A stretch of 64,000 bases of DNA, from contig NZ_RFFL01000005.1 in the NCBI RefSeq assembly GCF_003696285.1, positions 1 to 64,000 of the forward strand. The letters are read 5' to 3'. The position numbers and the translations under genes are program-made. Each line of letters begins with the position of its first letter. The stretch's first letter is position 1. Below, one piece after another: positions 29,672-40,974 of this stretch. Origin of the DNA: Stutzerimonas nitrititolerans (GTDB lineage Bacteria; Pseudomonadota; Gammaproteobacteria; Pseudomonadales; Pseudomonadaceae). A model generated the notes under the pieces. It was given only the letters and a program-made list of their open reading frames with translations. It was not told the origin of the DNA and did no database searches.

Positions 29672-31450
29672 TCAATGCTGCAGATGTCCATACAGCCTGG
29701 CGTAGAGCCCGCCGTCTGCGATCAGCTGCTGATGCTCGCCCTGCTCGGCGATGCGCCCGCCGTCGAATACCAGGACCCTGTCGGCCTGTTTAACCGCCGA
29801 CAGACGGTGGGCAATGATCAGCGTCGTGCGTCCTTGCAGAAAGCGCCCGAGCCCCTCGTGCAGGGCATATTCGGTGGCCGCGTCGAGCGCCGAGGTGGCC
29901 TCGTCGAGAATCACCACGCTCGGCTGAGCCAGGATCATGCGCGCCACCGCCAGCCGCTGGCGCTGCCCGCCGGAGAGCCGCACGCCGGCACGCCCGACGA
30001 TGCTGTCCAGGCCGTTGGGCAACTGGCGGATGGTCTCGGCCAGCTGGGCGATTTCCAGCGCGTGCCAGCAATCCTCGTCACTGCGCTCGCGCCCCATGCA
30101 CAGGTTCGCGCGCACGCTGTCGTTGAACAGCGCCGGATGCTGCAGCACCACGGCCACATGTTCGCGCACGGTCTCGAGGCCGATCTGCTCCAGGCTGGCG
30201 CCGCCATAACGGATCTGCCCGCCCTGGGGCTGGTACAGGCCGAGCAGCAGCTGCACCAGCGTGCTCTTGCCGCCACCGCTGGCTCCGACGATGGCGACCT
30301 TCTCGCCCGGTGCGATGCTCAGATCCAGCCCCTCGAGCACCGGTTCGTCCTGATAGGAAAACTGCAGGCCGCGCACCTCGATGCCCACCGTCCGATTGCC
30401 GGCGAACGGATTGCACCCGCCTTCGTACTGCGGCTCGTCCGCGCGCCCCAGCAGTTCGTTGATCCGCGACAGCGCGCCGCCGGCCGCGTAGAAGGCATAT
30501 TGCAGGCTGAGCAACTGCTCCACCGGACCGATCATGAACCAGAGGTAGCTGAACACCGCCAGCATCTGGCCGATGGACAGGTCGGAGAACAGCACCGTGA
30601 GCATCGCCGCCGCCCGGAACACGTCGATGCCGAACTGGAACAGCAGGCCACTGGCACGGTTGGAGGCATCGGTCTTCCATTGCGAAGCCACGGCATGGTC
30701 GCGCACCTCGCGGGCGCGCAGGCCGAGACGGCCGAGAAAGTAGCCCTGACGATTGCCGGCCCTGACTTCCTGGATGGCATCCAGCGTTTCGGTGAGCGCC
30801 TGGGTGAAGCGCGAGGTGCTGTCGTTCTCCAGCTTCTTCAGGTGCTTGACGCGCTTGCCCAGCTGCACCGTAGCGTAGATCACCAGCGGGTTGAACAGCA
30901 GGATCAGCAGCGCCAGTTGCCAATGCATCCACAGCAGGATCGCCGCGGTACCGAAGATGGACAGCACGGCGACCAGCAGGCGGCTCAGGGTTTCGCCGAT
31001 GAACTTGTCGATGGTCTCCAGATCGGTGACCAGGTGCGCGGCCACGGTACCGCCGCCGAGGCTTTCGTATTCGCCGAGCGCGATGCGCTTGAGACGCTCG
31101 ATCAACCGCACCCGAATGCGATAGACGACATCCTTGGACAGCTGCGCGAACAGCCGCGCCTGCAACACGTTGAACAGTAGCGAACAGCCGCGCAGCAACA
31201 GCGTCAGGCAGAGCATCAGGCCGATATAGCCGAGTGCCGTCTGCCAGCCCGTCGGCAGCACGCGATCCATGATCTGCAGGGCGGTGTTGCCGTCGCCGAG
31301 CAGCACTTCGTCGACCAGCAGCGGCAACAACAGGGGAATGGGCACGCTGCACAGGGTCGCCAGCACGGCGATCAGATTGGCCAGCACCAGTGCCTTGCGG
31401 TGCTGCAGGGCAAGCCGGCGAATCTCCGCCCAGCTGAGCCGATCAGGCAT
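29672..31450 (-). CDS. ABC transporter, fused permease and ATPase (MsbA-like exporter half)
   Basis: 592 residues: a six-helix type I exporter membrane domain (about 20-310) then an ATPase domain with Walker A GASGGGKSTLVQLL, signature RLSGGQRQRLAVARM, Walker B SVVILDEATSALD and the H-loop TLIIAHRLSAV. A homodimeric exporter is expected; the substrate cannot be told (lipid, peptide or drug). The start overlaps the end of the DsbA-like gene by 8 bp, indicating translational coupling. Confidence 0.92.
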   Translation of the reverse strand: MPDRLSWAEIRRLALQHRKALVLANLIAVLATLCSVPIPLLLPLLVDEVLLGDGNTALQIMDRVLPTGWQTALGYIGLMLCLTLLLRGCSLLFNVLQARLFAQLSKDVVYRIRVRLIERLKRIALGEYESLGGGTVAAHLVTDLETIDKFIGETLSRLLVAVLSIFGTAAILLWMHWQLALLILLFNPLVIYATVQLGKRVKHLKKLENDSTSRFTQALTETLDAIQEVRAGNRQGYFLGRLGLRAREVRDHAVASQWKTDASNRASGLLFQFGIDVFRAAAMLTVLFSDLSIGQMLAVFSYLWFMIGPVEQLLSLQYAFYAAGGALSRINELLGRADEPQYEGGCNPFAGNRTVGIEVRGLQFSYQDEPVLEGLDLSIAPGEKVAIVGASGGGKSTLVQLLLGLYQPQGGQIRYGGASLEQIGLETVREHVAVVLQHPALFNDSVRANLCMGRERSDEDCWHALEIAQLAETIRQLPNGLDSIVGRAGVRLSGGQRQRLAVARMILAQPSVVILDEATSALDAATEYALHEGLGRFLQGRTTLIIAHRLSAVKQADRVLVFDGGRIAEQGEHQQLIADGGLYARLYGHLQH

Positions 31451-32075
31451 GGACGTTGTGCTCCAGCCAGCGAGCCAGCAGCGGGCTCAGTGTCTCGAGA
31501 GGCTGGTAGCCGTTGGTCAGCAGCGCCAGTTGGCCGTGCCGCTTGGCGAGCAGGGTCGGAAATCCGGCGATGCCCAGGTTGCGCGCCCACTGGAAATCCG
31601 CCTCGGTGGCATCGCGAATGGCCTGTGAGTCGAAGCGATCGGCGAACTCTCCGCGCGTCAGGCCAACCGCCTCGGCCAGATCGGCCAGGCGTTGCGGCCG
31701 CGTGACGTCGCAGCGTTCGGTATAGAACGCCTGCTGGATGCGCATGGCCAGCGGCCAGGCAAGATGCTCGTCGAAACTGCGCGCCGTCACCAGCGCGCGG
31801 CACGCCGGTTCGGTGTCGTAGACCAGGCCGTCCGGCAACCCGGCTTCCAGGTCGAACGGCTGACCACTGGCCTCATGCACCGCGCGCCAGTAGCCCAGGG
31901 TGCGCTGGCGACCGGCGGCATCCATGGCCATCCGTTCGCGCCGCAGACCGCCGACCACCAGCTGCATCTCGATTCCTTTTTCCCCGGCCTGCGCCGCCAA
32001 TGCGCGGGCCACCGGCGCGAAGCCCCAGCACCAGGAGCACATCGGGTCCATCACGTAGATCAGTCGAGTGGTCAT
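31443..32075 (-). CDS. DsbA-family thioredoxin-fold protein
   Basis: ATG 32073-32075 (MTTRLIYVMDPMCSWCWGFA) with a CAGGAGCACC ribosome site gives 210 residues. The CSWC redox motif lies at about residues 13-16, followed by the DsbA helical insertion and the cis-Pro segment (NLGIAGFPTLLAK). There is no signal peptide, so it is a cytoplasmic FrnE/2-hydroxychromene-isomerase-like member rather than a periplasmic oxidase. Overlaps the ABC exporter gene by 8 bp and follows trhO closely. Confidence 0.85.
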   Translation of the reverse strand: MTTRLIYVMDPMCSWCWGFAPVARALAAQAGEKGIEMQLVVGGLRRERMAMDAAGRQRTLGYWRAVHEASGQPFDLEAGLPDGLVYDTEPACRALVTARSFDEHLAWPLAMRIQQAFYTERCDVTRPQRLADLAEAVGLTRGEFADRFDSQAIRDATEADFQWARNLGIAGFPTLLAKRHGQLALLTNGYQPLETLSPLLARWLEHNVHA

Positions 32076-32097
32076 CGGTGCTCCTGAACCCGGGCCG

Positions 32098-33033
32098 TTA
32101 CGCACCCTGTTTACGGTAGTTGTAACCGATGGGATGCGGCTGGTTGCGCTTGAGTGCCAGTTCGATCTGTCTCTGCCGCTCGCGGGCGCTGGTGCGGGTC
32201 TTCTCGCTCAGTGTGTTCCAGCAATGCGGACAGCTGATGCCGGGCACGTAATGCTCCGACTGGCGGTCCTGCGCCGAAACCGGCGTGCGACAGGCATGGC
32301 ACTGATCGAAGTCGCCTTCGCTGAGATCGTGCCGCACCGTCACCCGGTTGTCGAACACGAAGCAGTCGCCCTGCCAGCGACTCTCGTCCTGGGGTACCTC
32401 TTCCAGGTATTTGAGAATGCCGCCCTTGAGGTGATAGACCTCTTCGAAGCCCTCGCCCAGCATGTAGCTGGAAGCCTTTTCGCAACGGATGCCGCCGGTG
32501 CAGAACATCGCGACCTTCTTGTGTTTCGCCGGGTCGTAATGCGCCTTGATGTAGTCCGGGAACTCGCGGAAAGACTTGGTCTGCGGGTCGATCGCGCCCT
32601 CGAAGGTGCCGATGGCCACTTCGTAGTCGTTGCGGGTGTCGATCAGCAGCACCTCGGGATCGGCGATCAGCGCGTTCCAGTCCTTGGGCTCGATGTAGGT
32701 TCCGACGCGCTGGTTGGGATCGACGCCCGGCACGCCGAGGGTGACGATTTCTTTTTTCAGCTTGACCTTGGTGCGGTAGAACGGCTGTTCGTCGCAGCAG
32801 GATTCCTTGTGGTCGATATCGGCCAGGCGCGGGTCGCGGCTGAACCAGGCCAGCAGCGCATCGATACCTTCGCGGCTGCCGGACACGGTGCCATTGATGC
32901 CTTCCTCGGCCAGCAGCAGCGTGCCCTTGATGCCATTGCTTTCGAGGGTTTCGAGCAGCGGCTCACGCAACGCGACGTAGTCCGGCAGGGAGACGAACTT
33001 GTACAGCGCCGCGACGACGATCTTCTGGGTCAT
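32098..33033 (-). CDS. trhO: tRNA uridine(34) hydroxylase TrhO (YceA)
   Basis: 311 residues. N-terminal acylphosphatase-like domain, a central rhodanese domain with the active-site cysteine in [16 protein letters not shown] (about residues 178-192), and a C-terminal zinc-binding segment with cysteine pairs (CHACRTP and CPHCW). TrhO makes 5-hydroxyuridine at the wobble position of certain tRNAs. ATG 33031-33033 follows CTGGAGGAC. Likely first gene of a trhO / DsbA-like / ABC exporter transcript, since the gaps are 22 bp and an 8-bp overlap. Confidence 0.93.
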   Translation of the reverse strand: MTQKIVVAALYKFVSLPDYVALREPLLETLESNGIKGTLLLAEEGINGTVSGSREGIDALLAWFSRDPRLADIDHKESCCDEQPFYRTKVKLKKEIVTLGVPGVDPNQRVGTYIEPKDWNALIADPEVLLIDTRNDYEVAIGTFEGAIDPQTKSFREFPDYIKAHYDPAKHKKVAMFCTGGIRCEKASSYMLGEGFEEVYHLKGGILKYLEEVPQDESRWQGDCFVFDNRVTVRHDLSEGDFDQCHACRTPVSAQDRQSEHYVPGISCPHCWNTLSEKTRTSARERQRQIELALKRNQPHPIGYNYRKQGA

Positions 33034-33166
33034 GCGGAAATGTCCTCCAGTGGTCGTCCTCGTAAAGGACGGACCGGGAATGCGAAAACGACAACGCCGG
33101 CGTGAGCCGGCGCGACGCGCATTCTATCAACAAACGTGCAGTTGTTTTCAGGCAACCGTCAGGTGG

Positions 33167-33463
33167 CTACTTGTGCCCACCTGCGCAGACCGGCGAAGCC
33201 GGCGCGACGCCCTGCTGCTGCCATTCTTCCGGCGTGTAGGTATGCAGCGCCAGGGCATGGATCTGCTGCATCAGCTCGCCCATCGCCGCATAGGCCTTCT
33301 GGTGGCGCTTCACCGAGTTCAGCCCGGCGAAGTGCGGGCTGACGATCACCGCCTTGTAGTGGGTCTCCTGCCCCCGGCTGTGCATGTGGCTCTCATCCAG
33401 CACTTGGAGGTGTTCGGGCTGCAGGGCCTGCAGGGCGTTTTCAATCGCGTTCAGCTTGGTCAT
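33167..33463 (-). CDS. bolA: BolA family protein
   Basis: 98 residues. BolA signatures: HMHSRGQETHYKAVIVSPHFAGL with the conserved histidine that takes part in iron-sulfur cluster binding with monothiol glutaredoxin, and the VKRHQKAYAAMGELM helix followed by ALALHTYTPEEW. Acts in iron-sulfur and stress physiology in the cytoplasm. It lies 15 bp after the DUF2059 gene on the same strand. Confidence 0.95.
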   Translation of the reverse strand: MTKLNAIENALQALQPEHLQVLDESHMHSRGQETHYKAVIVSPHFAGLNSVKRHQKAYAAMGELMQQIHALALHTYTPEEWQQQGVAPASPVCAGGHK

Positions 33464-33478
33464 GCCTGGCTAACTCCG

Positions 33479-33988
33479 TCAGGGCTTCTTTTGGGTATCG
33501 AGTTCGGCGGTCATGTCGGCCAGCAGCTTGTTCACCTGGGGCACTGCGCCTTCGAGCTTGGACTGCGTCAACTGGGCGGAGCGGGCGTTGAGCTCGGGCA
33601 GCTTGGCGAGCATTTTCTTGCCAAGGGCGGACTCGTAGAACTCGTTCAGCTTTTCCAGCTCGCGCTCGCTGAATTCACTGGTGTAGATCGCGACCAACTC
33701 GGGCTTGAGCTTGTCCCAGCCGATGGCCTTGTCCAGCTCGGCATCGGCCTTGGACTGGTAGCGCTCGAGCGAGGCCTTCTTGCTTTCCGGCGCCTGGGTT
33801 TCGGCAAAACGCTGGGCGAACATCTGCTGGACCTGAGCATAGACCGGCACCGTCAGGCGATCCGCCTTGGCCAGTTTCAGGAAGCGCTCGGCCTCGGCGG
33901 CATGGCTGGAGCTGTCCGCGCCGGCCTGGGCGCTGATCAGGGCAAAAAACACGGCGCTGCAAAGGCCGAACATGCGAAGCAGGGACAT
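33479..33988 (-). CDS. DUF2059 family secreted protein
   Basis: ATG 33986-33988 (MSLLRMFGLCSAVFFALIS) with a GAGGAAAG ribosome site gives 169 residues; the longer frame to 34087 overlaps the fumC promoter and is rejected. Signal peptide to about residue 24 (AQAGA), then an all-helical protein with the DUF2059 segment (AIYTSEFSERELEKLNEFYESALGKKML). Periplasmic. Function unknown; it sits between bolA and fumC as in other pseudomonads. Confidence 0.85.
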   Translation of the reverse strand: MSLLRMFGLCSAVFFALISAQAGADSSSHAAEAERFLKLAKADRLTVPVYAQVQQMFAQRFAETQAPESKKASLERYQSKADAELDKAIGWDKLKPELVAIYTSEFSERELEKLNEFYESALGKKMLAKLPELNARSAQLTQSKLEGAVPQVNKLLADMTAELDTQKKP

Positions 33989-34127
33989 AAAACTTTCCTC
34001 ATACGGGCAATAGATAGCCCTCAATGGACACATTCTGCGCGCGGAGTTCCCATCGCTCAAGGAACGCGGGAACCTGCTCCCGCTCATGACAGCCTAAACT
34101 CGATCGTCCATCAACGGAGCAAACGGC

Positions 34128-35519
<1,392 letters not shown>

Positions 35520-35544
35520 GCGGCGCCGAGACCTGCAGATACTC

Positions 35545-35614
35545 GTAGGAGCGAGCTTGCTCGCGATCCGCTGCCGCACCGAGTCAGCATGATCGCGAGC
35601 AAGCTCGCTCCTAC
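35545..35614. repeat. REP palindrome (GTAGGAGCGAGCTTGCTCGCGAT) between convergent fumC and thiolase genes
   Basis: Perfect 23-bp arms at 35545-35567 and 35592-35614. Same family as 22478-22535. The site between convergent genes is where such elements often serve as transcript ends. Confidence 0.9.
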
Positions 35615-35674
35615 AAGAAAGGCAAGGTGATAACTGCGGGCCCCTTACGAAAACCCGCGGCGATCAGCTGTAAC

Positions 35675-36859
35675 TCAGCGCACTGCTTCGAACAGCCCCG
35701 ACGCGCCCATGCCGCCGCCCACGCACATGGTCACCACGCCATAGCGCAGGTTGCGGCGCTGCAGTTCGCGGATGATGTGGCCCGTGGTGCGCGAGCCGGT
35801 CATGCCAAAAGGATGGCCGATGGCGATGGAGCCACCGCTGACGTTGAACTTCTCATTGTCGATTTCCAGCCGGTCGCGGCAGTACAGGCACTGCGAGGCG
35901 AAGGCTTCGTTGAGCTCCCACAGGTCGATGTCGGCCACCTGCAACCCGTTGGCCTTGAGCAGCTTCGGCACCGAGAATACCGGGCCGATGCCCATTTCAT
36001 CCGGTTCGCAACCGGCCACGGTGAATCCGCGGAAGAACGCCCGTGGCTTGAGACCCAGCTCGATGGCCTTGTCCAGGCTCATCACCAGCGTCATGGAGGC
36101 GCCATCGGACAGCTGCGACGCGTTGCCGGCGGTGACCGAACCATCCTCGGCGAATACCGGCTTGAGGCCCGACAGGCTTTCAAGCGTGGTATCGGGGCGA
36201 TTGCAGTCGTCGCGGTCTACCACGCCTTCGTGCTCGGTGCGCACACCGGTTTGCTTGTCCTCGGTGAAATAGCGCACGTTCATCGGCACGATCTCGTCGG
36301 CGAACAGGCCCGCCGCCTGGGCGCGGGCGGTGCGCTGCTGGCTTTGCAGGGCATAGATGTCCTGCTGCTCGCGGGTCACGTCATAGCAACGAGCGACCCG
36401 TTCGGCGGTCTGCCCCATACTGTGATAGATGCCCGGTACCTGCGCCTGGATGATGGGGTTGAACAGGTGATCGGTGTTCTTGCTGTTGAGCGTCAGGCTG
36501 ATGGATTCGACCCCGCCGGCGACGATCACGTCGCTGCAGCCGGAGGCGATCTGGTTGGCGGCCATGGCGATGGCCTGCAATCCCGAGGAGCAGTAGCGGT
36601 TCAGGGTCATGCCCGGGCAGTCGATGCCCAGGCGCGACAGCACGGCCACGTTGCGGCCGATGTTGTAGCCCTGCGCGCCTTCGTTGGAAGCGGCGCCGAC
36701 GATGCAGTCATCCACCAGAGCGGGGTCCAGGTCGTTGCGCGTCAGCAGCGCGTTCACGCAATGGGCCGCCATGTCGTCCGGGCGGGTCATGTTGAACTTG
36801 CCACGGAAGGACTTGGCCAGGCCGGTCCGCACGCTGTCGACGATCACTACTTCACGCAT
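35675..36859 (-). CDS. Acetyl-CoA C-acyltransferase (thiolase)
   Basis: 394 residues. Catalytic motifs: nucleophilic cysteine in LNRYCSSGLQAIAMA (about residue 88), SGGSIAIGHPFGMTGSR with the active-site histidine, and CVGGGMGASGLFE with the second cysteine near the C-terminus. Condenses or cleaves 3-ketoacyl-CoA; as a degradative type it would belong to fatty acid or acetoacetyl-CoA breakdown. No fadB-like partner lies beside it. Upstream lies the polyphosphate:AMP phosphotransferase gene on the same strand, 110 bp away. Confidence 0.92.
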   Translation of the reverse strand: MREVVIVDSVRTGLAKSFRGKFNMTRPDDMAAHCVNALLTRNDLDPALVDDCIVGAASNEGAQGYNIGRNVAVLSRLGIDCPGMTLNRYCSSGLQAIAMAANQIASGCSDVIVAGGVESISLTLNSKNTDHLFNPIIQAQVPGIYHSMGQTAERVARCYDVTREQQDIYALQSQQRTARAQAAGLFADEIVPMNVRYFTEDKQTGVRTEHEGVVDRDDCNRPDTTLESLSGLKPVFAEDGSVTAGNASQLSDGASMTLVMSLDKAIELGLKPRAFFRGFTVAGCEPDEMGIGPVFSVPKLLKANGLQVADIDLWELNEAFASQCLYCRDRLEIDNEKFNVSGGSIAIGHPFGMTGSRTTGHIIRELQRRNLRYGVVTMCVGGGMGASGLFEAVR

Positions 36860-36969
36860 GGCATACCTCGGGAATCTTGTTGTTGACGTTGAACCGAGAA
36901 TAGTTGCGACGGGCCGACCGTGGCGACGACCATTCAGCCCATATATGAACGGCCATCGCCCCTTGCCGG

Positions 36970-38454
36970 CTATTTGGCGATGGCCGCTTCCAGCGCCTCG
37001 TTGAGCGTCCGCAGGACCTTGACCCGGGCGAAGCGCTTGTCGTTGGCCTCCACCAGCGTCCAGGGCGCGATTTCGGTGCTGGTACGGTCCACCATGTCCG
37101 CCACGGCGTTGCCGTATTCATCCCATTTTTCGCGGTTGCGCCAGTCTTCCTCGGTGATCTTGAAGCGCTTGTGGGGCGTGTTCTCGCGCTCCTTGAAGCG
37201 CTCCAGCTGGGTCTGCTTGTCGATCGACAGCCAGAACTTGACCACCACCACGCCCGCCTCGACCAGTTGCTCCTCGAAGTCATTGATTTCGGTGTAGGCA
37301 CGCAGCCACTGCTCGGGCGTGCAGAAGCCCTCGACGCGCTCGACCAGCACACGGCCGTACCAGGAGCGATCGAAAATGGCGAACTGCCCTCGTCCCGGAA
37401 CGTTGCGCCAGAAACGCCAGAGCCAGGGCTGGGCCAGCTCGTCTTCGGTGGGCGCGGCAACCTGTACGGTGCGGTACAGACGCGGGTCCAGCGCAGCCGT
37501 GACGCGGCGGATGGCGCCGCCCTTGCCCGCCGCGTCATGGCCCTCGAACAATGCCAGCACGCCGCGCTTGCGCAGGCGTCGATCGCGCAGCAAGCGGGAG
37601 AGCCGCGCCTGCTCCTCCACCAGTTGCCGCTGGTATTCGGTCTTGCCCAGCCGTTGCTCAAGATCCAGGCTGCCCAGCAGGCTCAGCCGGTCGATGTTCA
37701 GTTCGGCCGGCGCCACATGGGGCTGCGCCGGTGGCTGGTCGACGCCATCCAGCGCGGCATTCAGGCCTTCGAGCAGCAGGCGGCCGGCGGTCAGGCTGCG
37801 GTAGCGCTCGTCGCTGCCTTCGATCACGTACCAGGGTGCGAAATCGCGGCTGCTGCGGCGCAGGATCAGTTCGCCGTAGCGGACGAACTTGTCGTAGGTC
37901 TTCGACTGCTGCCAGTCCAGCGGACTGATGCGCCAGCTGTGCAGCGGATCGTCCTTGAGCGAATCCAGGCGAGCGAGCATTCGGTCCTTGGACAGGTGGA
38001 ACCAGAGCTTGAAGATCAGCACGCCTTCCTTGCACAGCATCTGTTCCAGGCGCTGGGCGCGGTCGATGGCCAGCGCCAGGTCGGACTTGCCGATGCGGCC
38101 ATGCACGCGATCTTCCAGCATCTTGCTGTACCAGTTGCCGAAGAAGATGCCGGTGCGCCCCTTCTCCGGCAGGCGTCGCCAGTAACGCCACGCCGGCGGG
38201 TGCGCGAGTTCCTCGTCGCTGGGTACATCGAAGTGATCGACGCGGATCAGCCGCGGGTCCATCCATTCGTTGAGCAGCTTGATGGTCTCGCCCTTGCCGG
38301 CGCCCTCGATGCCATTGATCAGGATCAGCACCGACAGCCGCGCCTGTTCCTTGAGCCGGTACTGTGCCTGCAGCAGCGCCTCGCGCAGCGCGGGCAGCTC
38401 GGCGTCATAGCTGGCCTTGTCGATGGCGTGGCCGATTTCAGCGGATTCGAACAT
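36970..38454 (-). CDS. pap: Polyphosphate:AMP phosphotransferase (two-domain PPK2)
   Basis: ATG 38452-38454 (MFESAEIGHAIDK) is preferred to the ATG at 38460 because the GGGAG site sits 6 bp before it. This gives 494 residues with two PPK2 domains in tandem, each with a Walker A motif: GIEGAGKGETIKLL (about 55-68) and GHDAAGKGGAIRRV (about 310-323). Fused-domain PPK2 enzymes phosphorylate AMP to ADP using polyphosphate. The second domain keeps the DRSWYGRVLVERVEGF lid region. Divergent from mnmC with a 147-bp shared promoter region. Confidence 0.92.
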   Translation of the reverse strand: MFESAEIGHAIDKASYDAELPALREALLQAQYRLKEQARLSVLILINGIEGAGKGETIKLLNEWMDPRLIRVDHFDVPSDEELAHPPAWRYWRRLPEKGRTGIFFGNWYSKMLEDRVHGRIGKSDLALAIDRAQRLEQMLCKEGVLIFKLWFHLSKDRMLARLDSLKDDPLHSWRISPLDWQQSKTYDKFVRYGELILRRSSRDFAPWYVIEGSDERYRSLTAGRLLLEGLNAALDGVDQPPAQPHVAPAELNIDRLSLLGSLDLEQRLGKTEYQRQLVEEQARLSRLLRDRRLRKRGVLALFEGHDAAGKGGAIRRVTAALDPRLYRTVQVAAPTEDELAQPWLWRFWRNVPGRGQFAIFDRSWYGRVLVERVEGFCTPEQWLRAYTEINDFEEQLVEAGVVVVKFWLSIDKQTQLERFKERENTPHKRFKITEEDWRNREKWDEYGNAVADMVDRTSTEIAPWTLVEANDKRFARVKVLRTLNEALEAAIAK

Positions 38455-38601
38455 CTTCATCTCCCGTCCGGGCCAACAAATTAGCAGGCCAGCAAAAGGC
38501 TTGGCGAGCCCGACGCTGCGGCCGTCATGCTGCGACAACTGTTATGCGCCAAGACTCGGGCGCCGCTGGTAAAATCGCCGCTTTTCGCCAGGGCCCACTC
38601 G

Positions 38602-40581
38602 ATGTCCGACCTTCCCGCTTCCGCCGGTTTCCAGCACGCCGAACTCGAATGGGACGAGAACGGCCAGCCGCAATCGCGCCAATACGGCGACGTGTATTTC
38701 TCGCGCGTCTCGGGCATCGAGGAAACCAGCCACGTGTTCCTGGCGCAGAACGACCTGGCCTCGCGCTTCGCCGCGCTCCAGCCTGGCGAGCGCCTGGTCA
38801 TCGGCGAGACCGGTTTCGGCACCGGCTTGAACTTCCTCTGCGCCTGGCAGCTGTTCGAGCGGCACGCCCCGGCAGGAGCGCGCCTGCATTTCGTCAGCGT
38901 GGAGAAACATCCGCTGACCCACGACGACCTCGCCCGGGCACTGGCGCTATGGCCGCAACTGGACGAGCTGGCGCAACGGTTGCTGGCGCAGTACGTGGCG
39001 GTCAACCCCGGGTTCCAGCAGTTCCGGCTCGGCGATGGGCGCGTCTCGCTCACACTGCTGGTCGGCGACGCGCTGGAGTGCCTGGCGAAGCTGGACGCAC
39101 GCATCGATGCCTGGTTTCTCGATGGCTTCGCGCCGGCGAAGAACCCGCAGATGTGGCAGCCGGAACTGTTCGCCCAGATGGCGCGGCTGTCCGCGCCAGG
39201 CACCACCTTCGGCACCTTCACCAGCGCCGGCTTCGTCCGTCGCGGGCTGGGCGCAGTCGGCTTCGAGGTGCAGCGCGTCCCCGGCTGGGGGCCGAAACGG
39301 GAGATCCTGCGCGGCCATTTCGCTGGGCAACCGACAACGACGGAGAAGCCCTGGTACGCGCGGCCCAGCCACCGCCCCGCACAGCGTCAGGCACTGGTGA
39401 TCGGCGCCGGGCTGGCCGGCTGCGCCAGCGCCGCCAGCCTGGCGGCACGCGGCTGGCAGGTGACCCTGCTGGAACGTCACGCCGAGATTGCCCAGGAAGG
39501 TTCGGGCAATCCCCAGGGCGTGCTTTACCTGAAACTGTCGGCCCATGGCACGGCGCTGTCGCAGCTGGTCGCCAGCGGCTTCGGCTATACCCGCCGGCTG
39601 CTGCAGAACCTGCAACGCGGTCGTGACTGGGATGCCTGCGGCGTGTTGCAACTCGCCTACGACGACAAGGAAACCGAGCGCCAGGCCGGGCTGGCCGAGG
39701 CCTTTCCGGCAACGCTTCTGCAGCCGCTGGATCGCGCCGAGGCCGAACGGATTGCCGGCGTGGCGCTGGCAGGCGGCGGCCTGTTCTACCCCGATGCCGG
39801 CTGGGCACACCCGCCGGCACTCTGCCGCTGGATGATCGAGCGTCCCGGCATCGAACTGCGCCGCCACCAGCAACCGCTGCAGCTGCGCCGCGAGAATGAA
39901 CAGTGGCTGGCCTTCGACGGCGAGCGACTGCTGGCGCAGGCGCCCGTGGTCGTCCTGGCCGGCGCGGCCGAGGCGGCGCAATTCGACCAGAGCGCCTGGT
40001 TGCCGCTCAAGCGGATCCGCGGGCAGATCACCGGCCTGCCGGCAACCGAACGAAGCACCGCGCTACAGACCGTGCTCTGTGCCAAGGGTTATGTCGCGCC
40101 ACCACGCGATGGCCAGCACACCCTGGGCGCCAGCTTCAATTTCGAGCAGACGGACCCGGCACCCAGCGAAGCGGAACATCGCTCCAACCTCGAGATGCTC
40201 CAGGAGATATCGCCGGATCTGTATCAGCGGTTGCAGGCCGATACAGGCGCCACCACCGAACTGGTTGGCCGCGTCGCCATGCGCTGCACCAGCCCCGACT
40301 ACCTGCCGATCATCGGCCCGCTGGCCGACGCGCCCGCATTCGCCGAGGCCTACGCGGCGCTGGCCAAGGATGCGCGTCAGGTGCCGGAAACGCCCTGCCC
40401 CTGGCTGGACGGGCTTTACGTGAATACCGCCCACGGCTCGCGCGGCATGATCACCACGCCGCTGTCCGGCGAGCTGCTGGCCGCCTGGATCGACGGCGAG
40501 CCACTGCCGCTACCCCGCGCCATCGCCGAGGCCTGTCACCCCAGCCGCTTTCTGCTGCGTAAGCTGATCCGCGGCAGCTGA
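38602..40581 (+). CDS. mnmC: Bifunctional tRNA mnm5s2U34 biosynthesis enzyme MnmC
   Basis: ATG 38602 gives 659 residues, the usual MnmC length. The N-terminal methyltransferase domain (about 1-240) carries the SAM motif GETGFGTGLNFLCAW and DAWFLDGFAPAKNPQMW; the C-terminal FAD oxidoreductase starts at VIGAGLAGCASAASLAARG (about residue 265) and ends with NTAHGSRGMITTPLSGELLA. Completes the mnm5 modification of wobble uridine: the FAD domain removes carboxymethyl and the first domain methylates. Upstream starts are out of the conserved part. Confidence 0.95.
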   Translation: MSDLPASAGFQHAELEWDENGQPQSRQYGDVYFSRVSGIEETSHVFLAQNDLASRFAALQPGERLVIGETGFGTGLNFLCAWQLFERHAPAGARLHFVSVEKHPLTHDDLARALALWPQLDELAQRLLAQYVAVNPGFQQFRLGDGRVSLTLLVGDALECLAKLDARIDAWFLDGFAPAKNPQMWQPELFAQMARLSAPGTTFGTFTSAGFVRRGLGAVGFEVQRVPGWGPKREILRGHFAGQPTTTEKPWYARPSHRPAQRQALVIGAGLAGCASAASLAARGWQVTLLERHAEIAQEGSGNPQGVLYLKLSAHGTALSQLVASGFGYTRRLLQNLQRGRDWDACGVLQLAYDDKETERQAGLAEAFPATLLQPLDRAEAERIAGVALAGGGLFYPDAGWAHPPALCRWMIERPGIELRRHQQPLQLRRENEQWLAFDGERLLAQAPVVVLAGAAEAAQFDQSAWLPLKRIRGQITGLPATERSTALQTVLCAKGYVAPPRDGQHTLGASFNFEQTDPAPSEAEHRSNLEMLQEISPDLYQRLQADTGATTELVGRVAMRCTSPDYLPIIGPLADAPAFAEAYAALAKDARQVPETPCPWLDGLYVNTAHGSRGMITTPLSGELLAAWIDGEPLPLPRAIAEACHPSRFLLRKLIRGS

Positions 40582-40638
40582 GCCGCTGATCGGCACCAGC
40601 CTTGGCAGGTCGCGAAGACGTTGGCGAGGCAGGTGATT

Positions 40639-40878
40639 TCAACGGCGACGCAGTGGATCGTCCCAGAACGGCCTGCTCACTTCCGCCTCGACGTCGGCGC
40701 GGCTGCGACCGATGTCCTTGAGCATCTCGTCGCTGAGTGCGGCGAGCTGCTGGCGCTGGCGATGAAGCATCTGCCAGCGGACCAGGCGAGCCCAGGCAGC
40801 ATGTACCACGACCGACAAGGACTGCAGGTTGAATGACGGGGTATGGACCCGTTGCACAAAAGCGCTTTGACCTTTCAT
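40639..40878 (-). CDS. DUF1127 (YjiS-like) small protein
   Basis: ATG 40876-40878 gives 79 residues ending in the DUF1127 signature: WARLVRWQMLHRQRQQLAALSDEMLKDIGRSRADVEAEVSRPFWDD. These small arginine-rich proteins are widespread and have been linked to RNA-related or phosphate/carbon regulation in some bacteria. The frame is open far upstream, but that part is antisense to the LysR gene. Divergent from the LysR gene at 40975, so it is likely its target. Confidence 0.9.
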   Translation of the reverse strand: MKGQSAFVQRVHTPSFNLQSLSVVVHAAWARLVRWQMLHRQRQQLAALSDEMLKDIGRSRADVEAEVSRPFWDDPLRRR

Positions 40879-40974
40879 CTCTAACGCCCTCCAAGTGAAT
40901 GGCGCTAGTTTCCTGCTGGGCGTAGGATCAATCCAACGAATGTTTCTGATGGCACACATCTTGGAGATTGATGA

